Below are positions 1 to 12,974 of a stretch of DNA of 64,000 nt, piece by piece (position 1 is the stretch's first letter; the number at the start of each line of letters is the position of its first letter). The position numbers were made by a program, and so were the translations under genes. The notes under the pieces are model-generated. The model worked only from the letters and a program-made list of their open reading frames with translations, did not search any database and was not told the origin of the DNA. The DNA is from Varroa destructor (lineage: Eukaryota > Arthropoda > Arachnida > Mesostigmata > Varroidae), in contig NW_019211455.1 in the NCBI RefSeq assembly GCF_002443255.2, positions 48,357,489 to 48,421,488 on the forward strand, written 5' to 3'.

Positions 1-1725
1 ATTTTTTGTCTCGTTAAACGTTTACTTATACGCGTATGCAAGCGCCATTCGTAACTCAGTGACTGGAAAAAGGGTATGTACTATAGTGAAGACTATTATT
101 CTTAGCTCTGGCTAGCCGAAGATGATGATTATCCAATGAACATTAACCAACCGATACATACGGAATCGAGACGGTAGCGCTGAGGGGAATACAAAGTAAA
201 GGCCGCAAAAGACTGTCAAAGAGATCTTTGAGAACCACATAACAGGAACTACAGCCTAAGAAAAGTCTTGGAAAAACGGCAACCATCCGAAAAATAAGAG
301 TAAGCTAAATGCTTATAGCACGAGCAGCTATCATATCTGATCATCAATGATTATTGTGAGTATTCCTCAGAGGAAAACATATGGAGGAAGCATCTTGATA
401 TGGACTAGTACATAACAGCAATACTATCAAGTGATTGCGAGGTAATTTACATTAACGATGATTAGTTCGTTTGACGTTCCGCTCGTTTGCACGCGAAGGT
501 TCGACGAATTGATGAAATTTTGAAGGGCCGTTTTAGAGGCACTGGGAAGGAGCAGAAACAAGTTCAAGCTGATTTGAATTGATCTACCTTTTTTCCAGGC
601 ATACAGCAGTTTGGAGAAAATATATTGCAGTTCGGGTCGGGCCTTGATTTGTCCTGCGCGTAATGCTTGTGGCCTGCATTGGTTGACTTTTGATATGGCA
701 TGTGTTGATGCGAACAGCGACCAATATTCTCGTAGGCATAACGTAGCATGAAGCGAAAAAGATAATGTATTGAGCGAACGTCCTCTTGAAAAAACGTTTG
801 CTTCAATTAATAGCTTCGTATGTTTGATAGTTTGCCGAAATAGAACTAATTACGAGTGAGCAGTTTACGAATATTAAGGCTATCGTTTTTCGAACCCTAG
901 TCGTTTTTTTATACATAAATTTAACTGGGCGTCTCCCTGATAGGATAAACTGCAACTTATTTCCTATTAGCCTAATCATCTAGTATGCTTTCTATATATT
1001 TGTTACTCAAAAATGCCACACCAATGTTCAGCTTAGCGCTAGCGTCTACTACGTAGAAGCAGCAGGACAAAATACTTTCTGCACACAAGGGCCCGGCCGT
1101 ACTTTACTTCTAGTATTTTGTTTTGCATCTCTATCCGTCACTTGTTGCTAGGCTTCACTTCGGGAAGGAAGAAAAGGTGCCATATGTTTCGGTGCGATCA
1201 GATACCAGCAAACTGCGAGAAACGATGGGAGAAGGACTTCGGGAGCTATGGCCAAAGCCGTACTGAAATAGAAAACTAAGAGATCGTTCGGCAACATAAC
1301 TCGTCAGCTCTGATGCTATCCCAGCTGTCGTCCTAATGAGCCTGACCAACCTAAACAGCTCAACCACTTGGATTCTAGGCGCTTGACTAGGTTTTGCCGT
1401 TAAACTTCCAACCATTCAACGATGATGACCCTAGACAAGCCTTGCTTCAAGAAGCCAACAAGGAGAGATGAGCAGGCTTCTTATAGGCTGGCTAGTAGCT
1501 AGCCACATTGACAGTAACCATTGACTGCCAGCCACATGCTGTCCACACTTTCACTGGGCCTACGCCTTGTTCCTGCTAAAGCACAGCTTTTGCTAGAACT
1601 GATCCGATGGAATTGCACCATTTTTCCCTGCAGCTTGAGCCGTGTAATTTTATATATTTCTATGTTTACTGGCTCGAAAACATTAAAGGATTCTTACACT
1701 AGGTCAAGAGATGTAACTTTCGTTT

Positions 1726-1995
1726 TTAACATAGCCACTGCAGCAAAGGATCAACGTCGACGTCATCGTGTGCCACTACCCCCACCAGGCCAATTCGAAA
1801 TTTCCGCGCCTTCGAGCGTTCTGTCTTTTCACGCTTTTCCCAATCGGATTCCAAGCAGCAGTTTGTGTAACGGACTTTCAGGTCCACTTCGCTAGAGGCT
1901 TTCATTTGTTCATCGGTCTTCTGGGTTGTGGAGTTGAGTAAGCGTGACACTAAGTCACGTAGCAGCAGCAGCAGCTCGCCGAAAAAGCTGCCATA
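1726..1995 (-). CDS. candidate terminal exon, unknown protein (89 codons)
   Basis: The minus strand has a pyrimidine-rich acceptor (CTCTTCATCTTTAG) directly followed by an 89-codon open frame ending in TAA. The N-terminal part is a hydrophobic leucine run, encoded by a short CTG repeat. The rest is charged (motifs TTQKTDEQMKASSEVDLK and ESDWEKREKTERSK). There is no in-frame ATG near the start, so it would have to be an internal or last exon. A 124-codon plus-strand frame overlaps it at 1521-1895. No family recognised; the call rests on the acceptor and charged composition only. Confidence 0.22.
   Translation of the reverse strand, partial: YGSFFGELLLLLRDLVSRLLNSTTQKTDEQMKASSEVDLKVRYTNCCLESDWEKREKTERSKARKFRIGLVGVVAHDDVDVDPLLQWLC
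1960..1975. repeat. (AGC)5 trinucleotide repeat
   Basis: Five tandem AGC units. On the minus strand they read CTG and encode the leucine run of the candidate exon at 1726-1995. Confidence 0.85.
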
Positions 1996-3519
1996 CTAAA
2001 GATGAAGAGTTAACTGATTTTCACGGTTGCTTGTGAGTACATACTCAGTCAATCAAATATATGACCAGCAAAGCAACATACTTCAAACACAATATGAAGT
2101 ATTATACTCTTTAGAGCATATAGTTCATAATTGGTACCCTTCTGCCACATATCTTGCAGTGAAATTAGCGCGTCAATCGCCGATGGGTGATAGTTTGCTA
2201 GTCACCACGCTATTTACCCAGACTTACTGACCTATCCCAACTGGCGCTATTTTAGGTAGAAGCCAAACGCGGTATATGACCTGTACGTACCTAAGCATGG
2301 ACGACAAGCCAACTCCAAAACTAGTCAGGGATAAAACGCATAGAGGCGTCTCGTAGTATTTCTGCCTATTGGTGTTCCACAGTCAACGCGCATATGTTCC
2401 TCTGCTAAATGCAAGCACTTTATTTTGAGGAACAAGATAAATACACGGCCAACAAAGTGTAAAAATTAGAAAGCAAGCGATCGCGAGAGGCAGGTGCAGA
2501 GAACAACACATAGCACAACGCTATATCGAATAGACGAGCTTGGAGAGACTCCTAAATTTCACAGGCAGATGAGGACAGCAAACCGACAGGCCGCTAGGTG
2601 GTGCGGAACAAAGAAAAGCTAGGCCTCGTGTATGAAACCGCGCACTTCGTTCACTCACGGCCGGAAGCTGTTGTGAGCACTACTGCTATAACGCCTTACT
2701 GCCCTTGCAACAGCAACGGTAAGCGTTTCCTCGTAGCATGTATTTGTCAGGGATTGAAAGCTGTCGCTTTACGATGTGGTGACACTTAGCGCTGCGGGTA
2801 CGCCAGTGCGATTTTTTGCTATTGTAACACGCATAATGCTTTTCTGTATGGGATCGTACTATAAACGAGTGTGCATAGGAGCCTTGCTAATTCTGTCGTA
2901 GAAACTCAGAGGACGATGTCTCTACTTCCAGCGCTGAGCGATTACGAGACAATAATTATCCTCACTATATTTAAAGTGAATATATCTCAGTAATTCCGAG
3001 TAAAACCGAGTTCTCAGTAATGCCCCTTGATAAAGCTCACATGGTAGTAAATTACGGACTAGGTAATTTAAATTACTACTTTGTCGAGAGACAGTGGGAA
3101 CCCGCAACGAATGTAACAAACATCGTTGTCCTTAATGGCCAAGAAATAATTAGCACAGGCCTGCTAATTTGTTTCGTCGAGTTCCTTAACCCCTGGGAAA
3201 ATGGCGGAATGAGAGACTTCATTTTTTCGGATTATATTTTGCATTTTTCCTATTAATAACAGCAATCTGCCCATTAATTAAGAATACCTGCTTTATGCAA
3301 CGTTATGTCGTGGGTAAGTGTAAAAGTCTAACGGTGTTCGGGCAATACATTAAAGCAAGAAAAAAATAATGGTTGTACCTAATAAACTAGTGATCGATTT
3401 GATCCGATAGGGATATCATTAATTAATAGAGAACGGCTGCCAGGTTGTTTTCGTTCGATAGTACCGTAATAACTACAAGAGCAGTCTATCAGCAGTGGGT
3501 TAATATTTATCGCTTTTTC

Positions 3520-3553
3520 TTATTATTATTATTATTTATCTTATTATTATTAT
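3520..3553. repeat. (TTA)n microsatellite, imperfect
   Basis: Two blocks of TTA/ATT units separated by one interruption (ATC). Confidence 0.9.
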
Positions 3554-6500
3554 TCTTTCCATTTATCAGAATCATTTCCATCTCGAGTTTAGTATCAATA
3601 TCGCTTGTCGTTTGTGCGTTTACGCGTCCTTTCAATTCTCTAGCTAGCGTATCATAAACCCTCATTATTCGATCTATCGTTTCTCAGGGCCAATACGTCC
3701 TATACTACATAACCGAGAAAAATGAAAAAAAAATCGCCTAATCTAATTGCTCTCTGGACTTCTGGCCCACAGTATCATTAGGTCGAAATAGTTGACCCAT
3801 ATGTGGGTGAAGGACCAAACCAACTGACAGAATGATCATCAGTCAGGTCAGGGTTTATTACTCATTGTGCGCTATTAACTACAGTACCTACAAGAGTAGT
3901 AAATACGATTTTTTTTCATAAATACAACAAAGTTAAGTCATGTTTATTATTTTATGTAAAGACTTCCTCATTTAAGGACAAATTGGTAGCACTTTATCGA
4001 GTAACACTACATAAATTATAGAAATTAATGCTATTTAATTGTACAAAAAACATTTTCCGTATTTCCGTAATTTAATTGGTTTTTGTTAATCGTAAAAGCT
4101 GTCGATCAGTCTTCCTCAGTTTCATCACCCGCTGATTTGACGCCTGCTGGCTTTAGCCTTGTGTTGATTGATAAAATAGGCACTTTGCTTATATACCTAA
4201 ACAAGAGACGAAGTTACCAAATTTCAATTATATGACAAACTATTAACGTCAACGGGACCCATTACCATACCACGGCTACCGATAGAGAAAACAAATGTTA
4301 ATAGATGAAAACGAGTAATTTGTAGGTGAAGCTTTTTCGTGGTTAGGAAACGTATTGAACTGATAGAATCTGGCTCTAATCCGCCTTGATTCAGATCGAT
4401 TTGGCCCTTAGCAAGTGGAAATAGGGTCGTACCAAAAAGTTTCAGATCTCAGAACACGAACACATAGAGTGGTGCCAATATTCTTAGAAAATTTCAATAG
4501 AGATTTAGGAAAAAAGCTGTTTATTCATCCGTGTCGTTAGGTAACGGACTGGAGGATGTGTCGGGAGTTTGTTAAATACATCTATGCTAAAGAAGCTTGA
4601 AGCATAACAGAATGGAAAAATAAGATTTTATTATTTATCAAGTAAATGTGTCTACAATATATATTATTCATTTAGATAAGTAGCTGGGCAAGAAGCGGCC
4701 ATCATTGACTAAATTGTTTGTGGAACAAAACAAATTCTATCATAACTCCACCTACTACGATAAACAAATCCTTCGGAGATCGATGCCTGTTCTCTTTTGA
4801 TGCTACGATTCTGCTGATCGTAACTCCGTCTATAGAAAAACGTTCGACGATAGCCGTTGTTGAATTTCATCTATCTCATGCCCCATGATTGCCAGACGAA
4901 TCTACCCGCAACATCAACGGGTATTCTATCGCTAGTCTCCGTAATTTCCGCTATTATAAACTATCGATATCGGTTTCCAGTCGATTTTCTATATTCCTGT
5001 TCAGCACAAACGAGCCCAACATTGATCGCATTTTATGTAGATTTACTCTGTAAAGCATCATCATAATAGAACATAGAGTAGCACCAAAATCATTAGTATA
5101 CGGACGCTATCACCGATATACAGTGTACTAAAAATAATCTGTTAGTGTTTTGTCAAGCCGTGGACGTCGCTACGCCTACCGACCGCAGGTGCTTCGAGCG
5201 ACATCTAATGCGTTAAGTGGTAAGCCCTTACGTAGGAATTAATGTACAACAGCTTTAAATCGTCTTCGTCAACCAACTAGCCGGCTGATTTTCTCAGCCG
5301 TAAACTGAAGTTCACTATCGGCATGTAACGATCATACGCACTACTGCTTCTCGATGAGCAATCGTTTGCCCCTCAATTAATCGAAGGTGTTTTCTAAAAA
5401 CATTTACCAAGGTGGCTGTATGGCCACCTGATCGTCTGCTGCCGTTACCTTCGATCATTTGTTTGGCACTTTCATCCATTGTAAAACTCAGTTGCCGTGT
5501 CCTGGTGGTAGAGAAAATTGATGACATCGTCACCGCTTATGCGGTTGTGGCTTACTGAATAAATTGCTCTGTAAGAAAAGCAGAGTCAAACTGGCCGACA
5601 GAAACGTCGAGGTAATGTTAGCTACGTAAAGTGGTACTCTGTCGTTGGTAACGCGCTCTTCCAGCCAGATACAATGTTTTACATGCGTACGACTAATAGA
5701 TAGGAAATATCGATTCTGATCGTGCGCTTGTCCAGTTGAATGGCTTAGACAGTTCACTTCAGACAGAAGTCTATCTAATTTGATATTATATGGGGGCTTT
5801 ATTTTGACTTGTAAGTTCTATATATGGTAGAGTGTCGTCGAACTCTTACGGTCAATAGTATAGTAAGTAGCAAATGCTATTTCTTATTGCCGCCAGTGCT
5901 TGCATACTCATTTTTCCCAAGACATTTTTCCCGTGACGAATCTGCCTTAAGCGAATTTTCATGAAAAAAACGTGCTATACGTATGTATGTAAACCTATAA
6001 GCCACAATCAGAAGAAGTTTTACGGCATTATCGTCATAGATCCAATCACGAGAGACGGCTTATACGTTTTGTCCTGCTCAAAGCGATAACGACTCCTCGG
6101 AACGCTCACCGGAATAGCAATGAACAGGCAAAAATAAAATTTCCCCTTTTAGTCACTCGATCTAGATCGTTCTCTCACGATTCGTTTCCTTAAGCAATAC
6201 ACGTTTAATTGTACGCACCCCCGGCAGCGAGGGCTGTTTGGGGCTGCACGAAGGCCCATAGCAACAACTGCACTAGGTATTTGATTGAGTTGTTTATTCG
6301 CTAGCATCGAACTGCATTATCCGGTTCATTATATGTATGTTGTATTCATTCTTTTTCGATGCATGCCTGATACGCCCACCGTTTTGCAAACGGCCAAAAA
6401 CTAGACCGCATACGATCACTCGTTGTCCCCAGTTGGTCGGCACGAGCCCAGGCAGCCACTTTTTATCGCTTACGATAATAGTAATAGTCGTACTCAAACG

Positions 6501-6791
6501 CAGTGCTTGGGCTGGTTGACATTACGCATTGGGGCAGATAGCCCTAAATCAGTATTACATAGACATAGACTAGGTATTAGGTTATGTATTAGCGTACCGA
6601 CGACATCGAATTACATACATTTGCTGCTGGCAGCTCGGCCGAGGGAAGTCGAAAACGTAGGCAATCACAAATGCTAGGGCCCGGACGTCGAGCACGATCC
6701 AATGACGGATAGATTACAGGAAGCGATTATACGAGAGATTTCGTACAGCGAAGTAACTGGTATAGATACACGATTGCCTCAGATCTGGTGA

Positions 6792-6851
6792 CTGCCCGCC
6801 GCCGGGCTACCCGCTAAGCTGATGCTAGCGGTAATAAATTGCAGTGGGCAG
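6792..6851. other. GC-rich nested stem-loop
   Basis: Outer arms CTGCCC (6792-6797) and GGGCAG (6846-6851) enclose an inner stem CCGCTA (6811-6816) with TAGCGG (6826-6831). This stands out in an AT-rich neighbourhood, but the arms are short and could arise by chance. Confidence 0.35.
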
Positions 6852-7846
6852 GTCGATATATATACATAGAAAATGACTTTCGCCGTATTTGGAGCCTCAT
6901 TCAATCCAGCGACAATTATTCCTGAGTGACCTGTTACCTCGGTATTGGAATTGATATCACAGTAAGGGCTGCTATGCAGACCTCGCGAAGATCCATGGTT
7001 ACTTGCTTATAAATTGTAATAGACGATAGCATTGCTAAAGGAGAATACCTATTCTGCTACTATAAAGCGTTCGTTGCTTTCCGATGTCAAGCTCCAACCC
7101 ACTAATCCTGCCCTTAAGCAACAAAGAGCTATTTCTATATCTTCTAATATGTTCCATCGTGTATCGTACCTTGCCATTCGATTATCGGCACATCCCGGAA
7201 GCCGTCGCGTCAGTAAATGATCCGAAAAGAGCACAGGTCTTGTTATTTTATAATTCTATCATTCTGACCTTAGCTTTTCTTTATTGGGAGCACCGATATT
7301 GACATAGCATCGGAGCACCTATTGGTCGAAAGCTGTTAAATATCATCAATTCGAGTACAGTACATATTAACGTGGCATCAAACAGCACAGGACATCGAGG
7401 GTCGATTGAGCCGAGATCTTTCTGGTTGCGTCTGACCAAAAACCAAGTTGACGAGGAAAATCGGCACAAATATTTCACTGCTCCTGTTTATTTAATGATG
7501 ATTGTGCTTCTGTGACTATGAATACTTCTATCACATGTTGGAATGATTAGTGCTCTCTATATCGGTGCTGTCGCACACCGACAGCCACCCTGGGTGTTTC
7601 CTCGATCTTTGTGTTCGACAGCGGCCGTGATGGGGCCAACTCAGATGAAATGAAGACCCGTGTCGTGTCCACTGTCTACCTTACCAATTGTAACCTGATT
7701 CTCCTTTAATTTATTCTATATATATAAACATCCGTACAACAGACGCCACCGAATCAACGAGCTGCTGTACCTTCATGAAAGAGGGACAGACAAAGTGAGT
7801 GGGCTTTATTTTTGTCAACGACGAAATTGACTTGAAGAAGATCTAG

Positions 7847-7917
7847 AATTTCTACTACGAACAGGGACCAAGATACAGCGTTTGATTAAGGACCATACAG
7901 CTCTAACTGAAGTGAAG
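7847..7917 (+). CDS. candidate small internal exon with consensus donor
   Basis: The frame reading EFLLRTGTKIQRLIKDHTAL ends exactly at a consensus donor, GTGAAG/GTAAGA. Acceptor choices are weak: TCTAG at 7846, or CGAACAG at 7864 after TTTCTACTACG. A second consensus donor, AAA/GTGAGT, lies 120 bases upstream at 7797. I could not find an in-frame join between the two. No family recognised. Confidence 0.2.
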
Positions 7918-8072
7918 GTAAGACAAGCCGGCAATCACGTGCTGCTAAAGGCGTTCGCTCTGACAAACGTTTCTTAGGAGTGGAGTGGTTGGAGAAAGGG
8001 GGTGAATGCTCGTTGGTGCGACAGCTGCCGCGTCGTTGGAGTATTTCCCTGTCTGACAAGAGTCCCGGTCGT

Positions 8073-8287
8073 CTAACACCGCCGCAATGAATCTCTAAAT
8101 AGCACAACGAACGGTAGCCCAACAAACGGAATGAGGAGGTCTTTGACTCGACTTGTTTTCGCGTTTGTATCGACAGGGAAGTTCCTGCACTCAACCCTAT
8201 CTGATCTAAACTGCATTGATTGTAACGGCTTCGATGCTGCTTCTGAAGCGGCTGCAGCACTTATCTCTTCACTATCATCTTCGTCGA
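8073..8287 (-). CDS. candidate terminal exon with acidic/alanine-rich start
   Basis: On the minus strand a T-rich tract and CAG (TTTTTTATGAAGCAG) precede a 70-codon frame ending in TAG. The frame opens with DEDDSEEISAAAASEAASK, a low-complexity acidic/alanine segment, and continues with a mixed region and a hydrophobic patch. It lacks an ATG at its start, so it would be a last exon. A different minus frame (7886-8260) is also open across the same DNA. Function unknown. Confidence 0.18.
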
Positions 8288-8843
8288 CTGCTTCATAAAA
8301 AAGAAAATATAATTTTCACCGAGACAACAAACGACTGCGGTAGAAGATTTGTTGGGGGAATCAGTAATGAATAAGGGGAAAAGATGCCTCATATGACATT
8401 ATAGGCAATGGGCTTCGGGTGCGAACGGCGGTTTTTCCAGAGGCAATCGCCGTCACAGTCACCTATAGACAAACACGAAATCAATAGAGGAAGCGATCGC
8501 TAAAAACGGATGCGTTTGTACGTGAGACAAAGGGGGCTGGCAAGCGAATCAGAGTACTTATCGTGTCATAGCAATTATACCCTGTCGATGAAATCAATGG
8601 GACGTTGTTATGAGAAACGCAGTTCGACAGAAAGACTGTACATACCGCTTTATAGCTTCACAGATGCATAGGAAATGCCAGCGACGGAAAGCAAGAAGCC
8701 GTTTGCAACGTTTGGCCAGCAGTCGCACAAATCATCATCGTCACTTGTCGAACGAGTTTTGCGTTGAGTGAAGTTGTGCGAAAACGCTATACGCTAATAC
8801 GTTGGGACGCGTATAGAAATCTGTAGACGCGTTAGCTTTACAG

Positions 8844-9131
8844 AGGCTGGATTTGAACAAAAGGAAAAAGAGCCAAGGCCGATTCCGGCAAATTCGTGTC
8901 GGAAAACGAACTTATTTTGTGTGCATCGGCTCCCGAAACCCGCCCGGCACTGTATGGGCTCTCGTCATCATTCAACATGATCATAAGCATCATCTTCATT
9001 TAGATCAATATAATGGTCGGAAAGACAGCCCAGATTTGTTGTTGTCATTGCATACGTTTCGACGTAAGATAGAAAAGCATCTGGCCTGTAATACTGGCCT
9101 GCAAGCGGGACAAGAGGAACAAAATTTCTAG
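8844..9131 (+). CDS. candidate terminal exon, basic/histidine-rich (95 codons)
   Basis: Acceptor TTAGCTTTACAG opens a 95-codon frame ending in TAG. The start is strongly basic (DLNKRKKSQGRFRQIRVGKR); a histidine cluster (HDHKHHLHLD) follows mid-way, and a polar glutamine/glutamate end. The frame is also open for about 10 codons upstream of the acceptor, so the acceptor is not demanded by a stop. No domain recognised. Confidence 0.25.
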   Translation, partial: RLDLNKRKKSQGRFRQIRVGKRTYFVCIGSRNPPGTVWALVIIQHDHKHHLHLDQYNGRKDSPDLLLSLHTFRRKIEKHLACNTGLQAGQEEQNF

Positions 9132-9196
9132 TTTGTAAAGATCCCTAATAAAAGCTGATTTCGTAATCAGTAAGCGTATATCATCATTGTGTGGGC

Positions 9197-9352
9197 TTAG
9201 GCAACGAGTACGTAAAGTTCAAATAAGCATGCACAAGGTGCATTGCCAGCTCGGCTATACTGAACGAGTTTGTTTAGCATACCCTGGCAGATACTTTTAG
9301 AATCTATCATGCTACCATGCTGTGGATGGGTCTGGTGACAGGCTAATCTGCT
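9197..9352 (-). CDS. candidate terminal exon, unknown (51 codons)
   Basis: Minus-strand acceptor GGTACGAATTTCAG is followed in phase 0 by 51 codons to TAA. A possible internal donor (CAGG/GTATGC) would shorten it to about 23 codons. No family recognised. Confidence 0.17.
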   Translation of the reverse strand, partial: SRLACHQTHPQHGSMIDSKSICQGMLNKLVQYSRAGNAPCACLFELYVLVA

Positions 9353-10162
9353 CTGAAATTCGTACCCTCAGTTGATTACTCGAGATTAAAGATACGAAGG
9401 ATAAAATACAGTGTCACACTACGCACCGAATGAAATACACGAGATCTACGGTGTATATACTGAGTAGGTCAGACATCCTCTGTATGCATTCCTGTACATC
9501 TTTGTCATAATATCTTACGACCCACCGCGTCCCGAGCATTGATGGTCTGCATTGCATTTCCTGTTCAATTTCAACCTAACGTCTCATACTGAAATATTTC
9601 CGTTGAACGATAACGCAATTACGACAATTATCTATATGAGTAAGTAGGCCGTTCTTATAACTTCGTTCCTTCCTTGCAGCAAATAGCCATCAATTCATGA
9701 ATTAGAACACGTTCTTGTATGTCATTCGGTAAACGTAAATACGTATATATACGCATATGTATATATACGAATGTGCGAATGAAGCCAAATGCCGAGTCGA
9801 AGTTGTACCTCTGTAATTTCCGCCTTTTCATACTATTCAGGTTATTAGTTAGGAAAATTATTATCTATACATATATGTTTCTGTAACTCATGTTTCCCGT
9901 TTCGTTTTCCCTGATTTTTGTTCTTTAAACGAAATACAATTAAGCGGCTCCCTTCTATCTGTCTCAGTAGGTAAATTGGACTAAGTCACATAATAGCCAA
10001 CAGGCAATTACGTCAGTAAATAATTTACACAATCATTTCTACATCTGCCGAAGATTCGAAGCCTCATCGGGACCTTCGTCTGAATGGAGCCGAAGATCAG
10101 AGTCATGGGTGACGCGTTGTATTACAGTTGTCGTATGATTGCCATTTGTCGGCTGTTACTAC

Positions 10163-10384
10163 CTGCGAAAACCTGTCAAAGGCAAGATGAAAGCGAACAG
10201 ATTCACCGGCAAACAGAAGGTAGGGCGAGATAGACAGGCATACGAATGTCCGGACCTTCAAGAGATGTCTTCTAAAGGCAGATGGGCATGATTCCGAAAC
10301 TGAGAGGTATATCTTCTCGACAGAAGCAGGATACGGCTCCGAAGGCGAAGACGTATGCGCCCATGGGACCGTGTCTGTCGTGAG
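10163..10384 (-). CDS. candidate internal exon, both splice sites present (74 codons)
   Basis: On the minus strand the acceptor TACCGTTGCAG and donor TCGCAG/GTAGTA bracket exactly 222 bases, open in one frame with phase 0 at both ends. The translation has a polar, serine/proline-rich start (HTSSPSEPYPASVEKIY) and a hydrophobic middle (VRTFVCLSISPYLLF). It is one of few places where both sites and an intact frame agree. Against it, the polypyrimidine tract is weak and no homologous domain is recognised. Confidence 0.28.
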
Positions 10385-10951
10385 CTGCAACGGTACATTT
10401 ATTTTCTGTAGATGCGCTTACTACGGTTGCTCTACGGCAGTCGATTGCCGGTAGGAATACAAATACCGATATGCCCCTTCGGAGTCTTTTGCGCGAGGTA
10501 TATCGCCCTTCTGCTGCTACTGTCCATATTGATACAGTTGTTATTGATGAGAGAAAAGAGTAAAACGTCGGGGGCAGCTAATCGACTGGTGAACATTGCC
10601 CGTAAGCGACACGTGCTGATACTGCACGAGAACGACACTCGATAAGAATGTACCACGACCATCGCGCGTTTCATCTAAGAAACAAATGAACAGGTGGGTA
10701 GATTAATTTGTTCAGATATGGGATCGGCGTATACGCCAAAAGCACGCTTGGCCATTTGAGCTTGTAGGATTTGAAGAAGCTTCATGCACGTATAAAGTGT
10801 GCCAACAGACCGTTCTGAGCTGCAGTGTTCCCGAAATTAAGTTGAACAATTCTTGTTTGTTGGTTTATTCACACAGTTGAAACGAGCTTCTATAAACAGA
10901 ATTATTAAAAATTACACTACGTATTCTTCATAAAAGTTTGCTTTTCCTCAG

Positions 10952-11044
10952 CATTTAACTTCACAATTGTTCTACCGTAGATACAATAATCCTTCCGATA
11001 ATTCGTTTCCTTCATTTTATACATACGCTTATGCAGCTAGCTAA
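10952..11044 (+). CDS. candidate short terminal exon, tyrosine/serine-rich
   Basis: Strong acceptor TTTGCTTTTCCTCAG opens a 30-codon frame to TAA rich in Tyr, Ser and Asn (RRYNNPSDNSFPSFYTYAY). An open frame this short after a CAG is common by chance. Confidence 0.15.
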   Translation, partial: HLTSQLFYRRYNNPSDNSFPSFYTYAYAAS

Positions 11045-11599
11045 TGTTATAGTTTCCGCCCCCGAAAAAAATATAAATGTGATGATCGGATGGTTACAAG
11101 CCATCATACTGTTAACAACACTTGTCTTTGTTAGGTCTTTACTTGCCACAGAAAACTCGGTATTATATTCCGCTAATTTCGCTGGTAGGACATTGGTAAT
11201 TGTACAGCTTACTATAATATTACAGACTGTACAGAAAACATTTTATTTTCATGAAGGTTTAGACTTAATTTGTCTTATAGCATTCGAACGGACATGGCAG
11301 CTATGTCTAACGTGTAACTCCAAATGTTAGTTCTCAACAACTGCAACATATCGTGATAGGGACCAGGTTGAAACTTTGCTTTATGGCTTCGCCATGAATA
11401 GGAACCAGAATTGAAGTTGCGGTGGCTGTTTCTAGAGTATCTGTGCCTCAAAATGTATATCCTTTGTCCGCAAAGTTTATATTTCAGTTATTAAATACAT
11501 TGTTTCAGTATTTCGTTGTTTGACAACTATTTGATGGTTCACGCCAGAGTTGACGCTGTTTGAAACTGCATGCATCGCTCATACCGTCTTTCATTATAC

Positions 11600-11619
11600 A
11601 TATATATATATATATATAA
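11600..11619. repeat. (TA)n microsatellite
   Basis: About ten uninterrupted TA units. Confidence 0.9.
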
Positions 11620-12477
11620 TTTTACTTCTGAACTGACTCTTGCGCAAACATCTAAGCCATTATTTTCGTTTAATAACAACCCTTACTAATATCCTAATCT
11701 TAATCAGTCTAATGGGCCAGTGCTAAGGGTGAATGTGTAGAGTGCACTGCAGCTTGGTTTGGTTGTATCGTTGAAATTTCTTTCAATAACATGAGTGTAT
11801 CTTTTTACTATGTTTTTTTTACATATGAGGTCTTAGAGAAGCAATTTTAAAAATGTTGTACTTTTTTTTTTTAGTTTTATGTCCGTCCATAAGGCTGACT
11901 AACCTAAAGCACAAAGTTTCTAACTAAAACCGACGACAATAATAATGGCTATTACTAAGGGGTCATTGGCAAGCGAGTCTTCCTTTGTTTTATATCATGT
12001 TTCCCGTAAATCCAAAATCCTTGAGCTCCCTATCACGAAAAATGGCCGCAAGTTGTGGCTCTATCTTCCATGTCTTTTCTTTAAGATTTTTAGTTCTTTC
12101 AGAATATCAAATCTCTAAACAGGTACGCCTCAAAAGTTCACGACAAGGTAGACATAAAGCGTTGACGTACCATAACAACTACTCGGCATAAACAGTCCTT
12201 CAACATAGGAATCTGCTTCTCTAAACAGAGCATTATATATATCGATCATCATAATCCATTGCTAACTGTTGACGTCCACTTGCTCCTAAACGCGTCCCAC
12301 TTCGTAGTAAACGTTCATCAATTATAATAGTAATCCGGTGTCTATTTCGTCGACTCTCCGCAGCTTCCCCCCATGTAACGCTGTTACGTATTTCTTGTTT
12401 GCTCGTCACAAACGAATTCTATGAGAGCCATATGTAGCAAATGTAACAGTCGCTAAAATTTGTCTAATCTGATTTTT

Positions 12478-12492
12478 AAAAAAAAAAAAAAC
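12478..12492. repeat. poly(A) run, 15 nt
   Basis: Fifteen consecutive A residues. No upstream AATAAA and no target-site duplication seen, so it is not called a retroposon tail. Confidence 0.9.
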
Positions 12493-12974
12493 TTACACTA
12501 ATATGAATCAGCTCATCTTGCTATTTCTATAGAGGAGAAAGGATTGAAAAATTGATAAAAATACCCATATCCCCACACAGAGAGTTGCCTCATTCTTCGG
12601 AAAGCCATGCTCTAATGTGTTTTAGAGAAGGTCCTATCTGTTCGAACGCATGTAGAAGAGCGGTACAATCGATTCTCGTACTTCGCATTGTAAGCTTGCT
12701 CTCCCTCTTAAGTCATGAAGCATTAAACACGTGGCGAAAATTTCGTAAATTTCACGATCATTTGTGTCTCTCTATCTAAAGTAGCTAGAGAAATATCTGT
12801 TTGTTAACTGAACCCATTGGAGAACGGGCTGTAAGATAGAAACTCTAGTCTAAAATCATGCGATGACACAGTCTCGAGGCCGGCACTCATTCAAGTGATA
12901 TATGCTGATGTACCACAATGATATATGCTGAACAATAATGCAGCTGCTATGTTACAATGTACCGTAGAAAACCG

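Larger units (their letters stand above)
2000..7800. other. no well-supported gene; AT-rich non-coding stretch
   Basis: Only short frames are present, and 3660-4850 has none above 60 codons. A (TTA)n tract lies at 3520-3553. One weak minus-strand exon is possible at 5472-5568: acceptor TTTTCTTACAG followed by a 31-codon frame to TGA. An overlapping alternative runs from 5501 to 5408, from acceptor CTCTACCACCAG to donor TTG/GTAAAT. The two use different frames and cannot be told apart by eye. Confidence 0.6.
11045..12970. other. non-coding stretch with TA, T and A runs
   Basis: A TA repeat at 11600-11619, T11 at 11862-11872 and A15 at 12478-12492. Only isolated frames under 100 codons, with no convincing splice context. 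Confidence 0.65.

Noticed and set aside
1521..1895. 124-codon plus-strand ORF
   Set aside because: Cys/Trp/Phe-containing mixed composition with no splice or start support, and mostly opposite the better minus-strand candidate.
12478..12492. Poly(A) run as a processed-pseudogene or SINE tail
   Set aside because: No upstream AATAAA, promoter boxes or flanking target-site duplication seen.
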